Part shown: positions 14,455 through 19,008 of the stretch, in pieces | Layout of the letters: every line of letters begins with the position of its first letter | How positions within the stretch are numbered: position 1 is the stretch's first letter | Assembly: GCA_964244615.1 (NCBI GenBank) | Contig: CAXTJP010000050.1 | Coordinates: forward strand, 1-19,008 | Direction: 5' to 3' | DNA from: BOG-908 sp964244615 | Lineage (GTDB): Bacteria > Pseudomonadota > Alphaproteobacteria > Acetobacterales > Acetobacteraceae | Length of the DNA stretch: 19,008 bases | The notes under the pieces: generated by a model | The model's database searches: none | Seen by the model: the letters and a program-made list of their open reading frames with translations, nothing else | Told to the model about the DNA's origin: nothing | Program-made: the position numbers and the translations under genes

Positions 14455-14466
14455 TTAGGATTCTCG

Positions 14467-15639
14467 ATGACGCCGTCCACTGATCGCCTGCGCCTTCTCA
14501 TGGTAGGGACCGACGATTCCTGGCTCCGGCTGGTTCGGGACAGCGCAGCCAGGATCGGGGCCGAGCTCGACGTGGTGAGCGACGTGGGGACTGCCGTGAC
14601 CTGGATGCTGCGGCCCGGCCGGGTGTATGACCAAGTGCTGGCCAGCTTCCCGGTGGGCCCGCGTGGGATCGACACCCTGACCGGGATGCTGGACGAGGTG
14701 ACGCTTCGCCCGACACCGCTGCTGTTGCTGGGCTGCGTGGCGCCAAGCGGCGACAGCGGCGTGCGCTACCTGCCGACGGCGGACCAGGCGGCGCTGTGCG
14801 AGGCCTTGCGTCGACCCGCTTCGCCGACCACGCCGCGTCCGGTGCTGACCGACGAAGAACTGATCGGCGCGCTGCATGGCGGCGGGCTGCGTATGCGCTT
14901 CCAGCCGATCCTGCGCGCCTCCGACCTCAAGCCGATCGGGCTCGAGGCGCTGGCGCGCATACACACGCTGCGTCACGGCATCCTGCACCCCAAGGATTTC
15001 ATCCCTGTGACCGTGGCTTGCGGGCGGGAGCGCGTGCTGACCAACATCGCCGCGTCGCGCACCTTCCTCGAACTCGGCCGGCAGCCGGATGACGGGGCGT
15101 TGTTCGTGTCCATCAACCTGCCGCTGACCACGATGCTGAGCGACCAGGCGCTGGAACGGGCGTTGGAGCTGTGCGCGGCCGCGGGCGTGCAGCCGTCCCG
15201 CATCATGCTGGAAGTGCTGGAAACGCCGATCGTGCCCGATTTCGGCCAGTTGCGCACGGCGCTGGAGCGCTGGCGGCACCATGGCTTCGTGACCGCGATC
15301 GACGATGCCGGACCGGCATTGCCGCATTGGCGCGACATGGTGGACCTGCCGTTCGACGTACTCAAGATCGACGGTGCGCTGGTGGCCAACCCGGCGGAAG
15401 GCGACCTGCTGCAGGCGATCGTGGCGGCGGCAAAGGCGCGTGGCCGCTTCATCATCGCCGAAGGGATCGAGGACGAGGCGTGCCTCGCACGCATCCGGCC
15501 GCTGGCGGTCGATGCGGTGCAGGGCTTCCTGTTCGCCCGGCCGTTGCCGGCGCTGGCCGTGGTGCCCTGGCTGCAGCATTGGGGCAGTGATCCGGAGGCG
15601 CGGTCGCTGGCCGAAGCCGGCACCGGACTGGCCGCCTGA
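14467..15639 (+). CDS. Degenerate receiver-EAL domain protein (c-di-GMP phosphodiesterase-like)
   Basis: The 390-residue product has an N-terminal receiver-like fold (about 1-125: RLRLLMVGTDD at strand 1) in which the expected phosphoacceptor Asp after strand 3 is missing (LASFPVGPRG). An EAL domain follows from about residue 140. Catalytic residues of active EAL enzymes are mostly present: E160-A-L-A-R, N217 in SINLP, Glu249/Glu252 in LEVLE, D279-D280, K300 in LKID, E332 in AEGIE and Q352 in VQGF. The conserved loop 6, normally DDFGTGYSSL, reads DDAGPALPHW, so activity could be altered. It would hydrolyse or sense cyclic di-GMP in the cytoplasm. ATG 14467 has AGGA at 14457-14460, 6 nt upstream. 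The gene ends 25 bp from the opposing msrC. Confidence 0.88.
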   Translation: MTPSTDRLRLLMVGTDDSWLRLVRDSAARIGAELDVVSDVGTAVTWMLRPGRVYDQVLASFPVGPRGIDTLTGMLDEVTLRPTPLLLLGCVAPSGDSGVRYLPTADQAALCEALRRPASPTTPRPVLTDEELIGALHGGGLRMRFQPILRASDLKPIGLEALARIHTLRHGILHPKDFIPVTVACGRERVLTNIAASRTFLELGRQPDDGALFVSINLPLTTMLSDQALERALELCAAAGVQPSRIMLEVLETPIVPDFGQLRTALERWRHHGFVTAIDDAGPALPHWRDMVDLPFDVLKIDGALVANPAEGDLLQAIVAAAKARGRFIIAEGIEDEACLARIRPLAVDAVQGFLFARPLPALAVVPWLQHWGSDPEARSLAEAGTGLAA

Positions 15640-15664
15640 CCACCGGCGGCAGGCAGGGCATCCG

Positions 15665-16126
15665 TCAGGGCGGCGGGCCGCTCGCCGCGTAGAGTGCCGC
15701 CACCGCTTCGATGAGCGCGCGGTCGGCCGGCGCGAAACGGTCGTAGTCCGGGCTGTCGATGTCGAGCACGCCGGCCAGCCGGCCGCCTATCGAGAACGGC
15801 ACCACGATCTCCGATAGCGAGGCGCTGTCGCAGGCGATGTGACCGTCGAACTCGTGCACGTCGGGCACCACGATCGTCTCGTTACGGGCGGCCGCGGTGC
15901 CGCAGACGCCGCTGCCGAGCGGGATGCGCGTGCAGGCCGGCAAGCCCTGGAACGGGCCCACCACCAGCGTGTCGCCACGCAGGAAGTAGAAGCCCGCCCA
16001 GTTCAGCCGGTCGATGCGGGCGAACAGCAGGGCGGCGGTGTTGGCGGCGCGGGCGACGGGGTCGGGCTCGCCCGACAGCAGGGAGGCGAGCTCGGCGAGC
16101 AGGTCGGCGTGGGCGGCTTGCGTCAT
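15665..16126 (-). CDS. msrC: Free methionine-(R)-sulfoxide reductase (GAF domain, YebR type)
   Basis: The 153-residue single-GAF protein matches fRMsr throughout: NWAGFYF at 42-48, VGPFQG at 56-61, A-C65-T-R-I, G-V-C75-G, DVHEFDGHIAC99-D and VLDIDSP at 120-126. All three redox cysteines (Cys65, Cys75, Cys99, equivalent to E. coli Cys84, Cys94 and Cys118) are conserved, which distinguishes it from generic GAF sensors. It reduces free methionine-R-sulfoxide with thioredoxin as electron donor. ATG 16126 is used; ATG 16138 is four codons upstream in frame. No Shine-Dalgarno is present; TATGCT lies 7 nt before the ATG. It is divergent from dps, 89 bp away, which fits a shared oxidative-stress role. 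Confidence 0.9.
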   Translation of the reverse strand: MTQAAHADLLAELASLLSGEPDPVARAANTAALLFARIDRLNWAGFYFLRGDTLVVGPFQGLPACTRIPLGSGVCGTAAARNETIVVPDVHEFDGHIACDSASLSEIVVPFSIGGRLAGVLDIDSPDYDRFAPADRALIEAVAALYAASGPPP

Positions 16127-16203
16127 GGCAGGCAGCATAGCACTGATGACGCGCCCGCTTGGAACATCGGCCAGGCCGCCGCGTTGCCCCGGCACATCCC
16201 CCC

Positions 16204-16209
16204 AGGAGA
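16204..16209 (+). promoter_or_regulatory. Strong Shine-Dalgarno of dps
   Basis: AGGAGA ends 6 nt before ATG 16216 and fixes this as the start of dps. It is the clearest ribosome site in the window, in contrast to the several starts that have none. Confidence 0.75.
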
Positions 16210-16215
16210 CCGAAA

Positions 16216-16770
16216 ATGGCCACTCCCATGAAAGCCGACCTGAAGGCGCAGACGCACCGTATGCACCGGACCCGGAACAACCTCGAATCCAACGCCAAGG
16301 CGGTGTCGATCGACCTGCTGAACGCCCGGCTGGCGGACGGCATCGACCTGGCGCTCGCCACAAAGCAGGCGCACTGGAACCTCAAGGGCCCGCAATTCAT
16401 CGGCATCCACCTGATGCTGGACGGCTTCCGCACCGACCAGGACGAATGGAACGACACGATGGCCGAGCGTGCGGTGCAGCTGGGCGGCACGGCTCTCGGC
16501 ACCACCCAGACCGTGGGTGCGATGACCAAGCTGGCACCCTACCCGACCGACACCTACGCCGTGGCAGACCACCTGGCGGCGCTGATCGACCGGTTCAGCA
16601 CCTACGCCAACGCGCTGCACGAGAGCATCGACCAGGCCGACGAGGCGGGCGACGCGGACGCCGCCGACATCTTCACCGAGGTGTCACGCGGCATCGACAA
16701 GCAGCTGTGGTTCCTCGAAGCCCACGTGCAGGAGCCGACCGGCGACATGCGCGACGGGGACGGGAACTAG
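16216..16770 (+). CDS. dps: Dps, DNA-binding ferritin-like protein of starved cells
   Basis: Dps forms a dodecameric shell that oxidises Fe(II) with hydrogen peroxide, stores iron and protects DNA. The 184-residue product resembles E. coli Dps closely: TKQAH53-WN, FIGIH65-LML-D69-GFR, D80-TMAE84-RAVQLGG, the LGTTQ segment and a LDK/IDKQLWFLEAH-type last helix. His53, His65, Asp69, Asp80 and Glu84 correspond to the inter-subunit ferroxidase ligands His51, His63, Asp67, Asp78 and Glu82 of E. coli. The N-terminal tail holds several Lys/Arg residues, as in DNA-binding Dps proteins. The start is set by AGGAGA. It is transcribed away from msrC, and a GC hairpin lies 32 bp after the stop. Confidence 0.95.
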   Translation: MATPMKADLKAQTHRMHRTRNNLESNAKAVSIDLLNARLADGIDLALATKQAHWNLKGPQFIGIHLMLDGFRTDQDEWNDTMAERAVQLGGTALGTTQTVGAMTKLAPYPTDTYAVADHLAALIDRFSTYANALHESIDQADEAGDADAADIFTEVSRGIDKQLWFLEAHVQEPTGDMRDGDGN

Positions 16771-16802
16771 GCTCGCGCCGCCCAAAGCCGGCGATCGGGT
16801 CG

Positions 16803-16827
16803 GGCGGCGGCCAATCGGCGCGCCGCC
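16803..16827 (+). terminator. GC-rich stem-loop after dps
   Basis: GGCGGCG (16803-16809) pairs with CGCCGCC (16821-16827). Inside, GCC and GGC pair around AATC with one bulged G, giving about ten base pairs. No T-run follows. It stands between dps and the parE promoter candidate, where a terminator is expected. Confidence 0.45.
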
Positions 16828-16857
16828 TTGCCTGACCCTCGGTGCTGGCCTTAGCCT
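16828..16857 (+). promoter_or_regulatory. Candidate parE promoter TTGCCT-N18-TAGCCT
   Basis: TTGCCT (16828-16833) and TAGCCT (16852-16857) are 18 nt apart. A start near 16864 would leave an 18-nt leader carrying the ribosome site GGGA (16871-16874) before ATG 16882. It shares the 11-mer CCTTAGCCTGC with the promoter candidate before hisI. Confidence 0.45.
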
Positions 16858-16881
16858 GCCCGTCACCGACGGGAACACAAG

Positions 16882-18867
16882 ATGAACGACTTGTTTGGGG
16901 CGGCGGATGGGCCGCGCGCGTCCCAGGACTACTCGGCCAAGGACATCGAGGTGCTCGAGGGGCTGGAGCCGGTGCGCCGGCGGCCCGGCATGTACGTGGG
17001 CGGCACCGACGAGACGGCGCTGCACCACCTGGCCTCCGAGATCATCGACAACGCCATGGACGAGGCGGTTGCCGGCCACGCCACCTTCATCGACGTGTCG
17101 CTCGCCGCCGGCAACCTGCTGAGCGTACGCGACAACGGGCGCGGCATCCCCACCGACCCGCACCCGAAGTTTCCGAAGAAGAGCGCGTTGGAGGTCATCC
17201 TCACCACGCTGCATTCCGGCGGCAAGTTCGGCGGCCGCGCCTACGAGACCTCGGGCGGCCTGCACGGCGTGGGCAGTTCCGTGGTCAACGCGCTGTCGGA
17301 GACGCTGGAGGTGGAGGTGGTGCGCGACCGCACGCTGTTCCGCCAGGCTTTTGCGCGCGGCGTGCCGACGACCAAGCTGGTCAACGCCGGCCCGATGCCG
17401 AACCGGCGCGGCACCACCATACGCTTCCGGCCGGACCCGCAGATCTTCGGCGGCCTGCAGTTCTCCGCAGCCCGGCTCTACAAGCTGTGCCGGTCCAAGG
17501 CCTACCTGTTTCGCGGTGTCGAGATACGGTGGTCCTGCGACCAGGCGCTGATCACGGCGCATGACGGAACGCCGGCCGAGGCGGTCTTGCATTTCCCGGG
17601 CGGCCTGCGCGACAGCCTGGAGGCCGACATCGAAGGCGAGCCGCGTGCCCTGCCGGAGATCTGGGCGGGAGAGGCGAACCTGCCCGACGCGCCGGACGGA
17701 CGCCCCTCCGGACGGTTGGAATGGGCGGCGGTCTGGCTGGAGCAGGGCGAGGCGAACCTCGCCTCCTACACCAACACCGTGCCGACCCCTCAGGGCGGCA
17801 CGCACGAAACCGGGTTCAGGGCCGCGCTGCTGAAATCGTTGCGCGGCTGGGGGGAGCAGCGGGCCAACAAGCGTGCCGCCCAGGTGACGGCCGAAGACGT
17901 GATGGGCCAGCTCGCGGCCAAGCTGTCGGTGTTCCTGCGCGACCCGCAATTCCAGGGCCAGACCAAGGAGAAGCTGACCAGCCCGGAAGCCGCGCGCCTG
18001 GTGGAGACGGCGCTGCGCGACCGCTTCGACCACTGGCTGGCGGCCGACCCCGCCCAGGCCGACAACCTGCTCGCCTTTGTCGTCGAGCGAGCCGAGGAGC
18101 GGCTGCGCCGGCGCGAGGCGAAAGACACGCCGCGCAAATCCGCCACCCGCCGGCTGCGCCTGCCCGGCAAGCTGACCGACTGCACGAAGGAGGGCGTGGC
18201 GGAGACCGAGATCTTCCTGGTGGAGGGCGACAGCGCGGGCGGCTCGGCCAAGCAGGCCCGCAACCGCGAGACGCAGGCGATCCTGCCGCTGAAAGGCAAG
18301 ATCCTGAACGTGGCCAGCGCCAGCGTGGAGAAGCTGCGCCAGAACCAGGAGCTGCGCGACCTGGTCGAAGCGCTGGGCTGCGGCGTCGGCGACCGCTACG
18401 ACGCGGCGCGGCTGCGCTACGGCCGCGTCATCATCCTGACCGACGCGGACGTGGACGGCGCGCACATCGCCTCGCTGCTGATGACGTTCTTCTACCGCGA
18501 GCTGCCGGCGCTGATCCGTGACGGTCGGGTGTTCCTGGCGCGTCCGCCGCTGTACCGGCTGACCCAGGGCGCCAGATCCATCTACGCGATGACCGACCAG
18601 GATCGGGACCGGAAGATCAAGTCCGGCTTCAAGGCGGGGTCGAAGGTGGAGATCAGCCGCTTCAAGGGCCTGGGCGAGATGCCGGCCGCGGCGCTGCGCG
18701 AGACCACGATGGACCCGGCCAAGCGGACGCTGCTGAAGGTGGTGATCGCCGCAGAGGACCGTGCCCACACCTCGACCCTGGTGGAGTCGCTGATGGGCCG
18801 CCGGCCAGAATTGCGTTTCGCCTTCATCCAGGAAAACGCCAGCCGCGTCGAGGAACTGGATGTCTGA
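16882..18867 (+). CDS. parE: DNA topoisomerase IV subunit B (ParE)
   Basis: ParE is the ATPase subunit of topoisomerase IV, which with ParC decatenates daughter chromosomes. The 661-residue product has the GHKL ATPase domain (EGLEPVRRRPGMYVGGTD, E53-IIDNAMDE, D84-NGRGIP, GGLHGVGSSVVNALS), the transducer domain with the switch-lysine loop QTKEKLT, and a TOPRIM region (E448-GDSAGGSA, LPLKGKILNV, D521-A-D523-V-D525-GAHI) ending with RFKGLGEM. GGTDE after the RRPGMY motif and SAGGSAKQARNRETQ are ParE rather than GyrB in style, and there is no long GyrB insertion. ATG 16882 has GGGA 7 nt upstream. Its stop overlaps the next gene by 8 bp. No parC is in the window, which is normal for alphaproteobacteria. 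Confidence 0.95.
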   Translation: MNDLFGAADGPRASQDYSAKDIEVLEGLEPVRRRPGMYVGGTDETALHHLASEIIDNAMDEAVAGHATFIDVSLAAGNLLSVRDNGRGIPTDPHPKFPKKSALEVILTTLHSGGKFGGRAYETSGGLHGVGSSVVNALSETLEVEVVRDRTLFRQAFARGVPTTKLVNAGPMPNRRGTTIRFRPDPQIFGGLQFSAARLYKLCRSKAYLFRGVEIRWSCDQALITAHDGTPAEAVLHFPGGLRDSLEADIEGEPRALPEIWAGEANLPDAPDGRPSGRLEWAAVWLEQGEANLASYTNTVPTPQGGTHETGFRAALLKSLRGWGEQRANKRAAQVTAEDVMGQLAAKLSVFLRDPQFQGQTKEKLTSPEAARLVETALRDRFDHWLAADPAQADNLLAFVVERAEERLRRREAKDTPRKSATRRLRLPGKLTDCTKEGVAETEIFLVEGDSAGGSAKQARNRETQAILPLKGKILNVASASVEKLRQNQELRDLVEALGCGVGDRYDAARLRYGRVIILTDADVDGAHIASLLMTFFYRELPALIRDGRVFLARPPLYRLTQGARSIYAMTDQDRDRKIKSGFKAGSKVEISRFKGLGEMPAAALRETTMDPAKRTLLKVVIAAEDRAHTSTLVESLMGRRPELRFAFIQENASRVEELDV

Positions 18868-19008
18868 GCCGCCCGCCGCCCTGCCGGCGACCGAGGGTGC
18901 GGACCCGCGCTACGTTTCGCTGGACCAGTGGCCCTCCACGGTGGCGCTCGACGCGCTGCTGGAGGCGCAGCTCTCGGCCGTGGCCGCCGTGCGCCCTGCC
19001 CTGCCCGC
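18860..19008 (+). CDS. murQ: Probable N-acetylmuramic acid 6-phosphate etherase, 5' part only
   Basis: ATG 18860 overlaps the last 8 bp of parE and has GAGGA (18850-18854) 5 nt upstream, inside parE. The visible 49 codons begin MSEPPAALPATEGADPR, then Y-V-S-L-D-Q-W-P-S-T and AQLSAVAAVRPALP. The T-E-x-x-(D/N)-P...LD...S/P-T...AV..V.P.L pattern is that of the MurQ N-terminus. MurQ cleaves the lactyl ether of MurNAc-6-phosphate in cell-wall recycling. The SIS domain that would prove it lies beyond the window, so the call rests on a short stretch. The overlap indicates translational coupling with parE. Confidence 0.65.
   Translation, partial: MSEPPAALPATEGADPRYVSLDQWPSTVALDALLEAQLSAVAAVRPALP

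Noticed and set aside
15665..16126. A GAF-domain sensor protein
   Set aside because: The three redox cysteines and the HIACD motif identify free methionine-R-sulfoxide reductase rather than a signalling GAF domain.
16882..18867. GyrB instead of ParE
   Set aside because: Length (661 aa), GGTDE after the RRPGMY motif and SAGGSAKQARNRETQ fit ParE. GyrB would be about 800 residues with different motifs.

Overview
The window is a gene-dense, very GC-rich stretch of a bacterial chromosome. Gene content and protein style point to an alphaproteobacterium, most likely of the Acetobacteraceae/Rhodospirillales type: hisI next to lpxB, secD-secF as separate genes, a ParE with alphaproteobacterial motifs, and large Asn/Gly/Thr-rich beta-repeat surface proteins. 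The taxonomic call is inference; there is no rRNA or marker tree. I see no tRNA, rRNA, CRISPR array, insertion sequence or phage gene.

Layout. (1) 1-5300, accessory or surface region: the 3' end of a Pro/Tyr/Gly-rich protein, a hairpin terminator candidate, a 225-bp AT-richer intergenic region with a dyad and a direct repeat, then a 1629-residue Cys-free beta-strand-repeat protein. That protein is built from six modules of about 181-189 residues, and two neighbouring modules share 270 identical base pairs. (2) 5300-8050: an exported protein with a SAM-methyltransferase fold, an AGE-family sugar epimerase/isomerase, and a ChaN-like lipoprotein on the other strand. (3) 8100-10780: hisI (histidine synthesis) and lpxB (lipid A disaccharide synthase) in tandem, converging on a Gfo/Idh/MocA oxidoreductase that may be a sugar-nucleotide dehydrogenase. 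(4) 10880-14320: a MOSC protein followed by secD and secF of the Sec translocon. (5) 14467-16770: a degenerate receiver-EAL protein, then the divergent pair free-methionine-R-sulfoxide reductase (minus) and dps (plus), both linked to oxidative stress. (6) 16882-19008: parE (topoisomerase IV subunit B) overlapping by 8 bp the start of a probable murQ that runs off the window.

How the genes fit together. Most of the window is housekeeping: envelope assembly (lpxB, secDF, murQ), chromosome decatenation (parE), histidine synthesis and oxidative-stress defence. The giant repeat protein is the most distinctive element and looks like a surface or biofilm adhesin with no obvious Sec signal peptide. 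Three pairs of genes converge with overlapping or nearly abutting 3' ends. Several starts lack a Shine-Dalgarno sequence but have a -10-like TAnnnT hexamer 5-7 nt upstream, which suggests leaderless transcripts.
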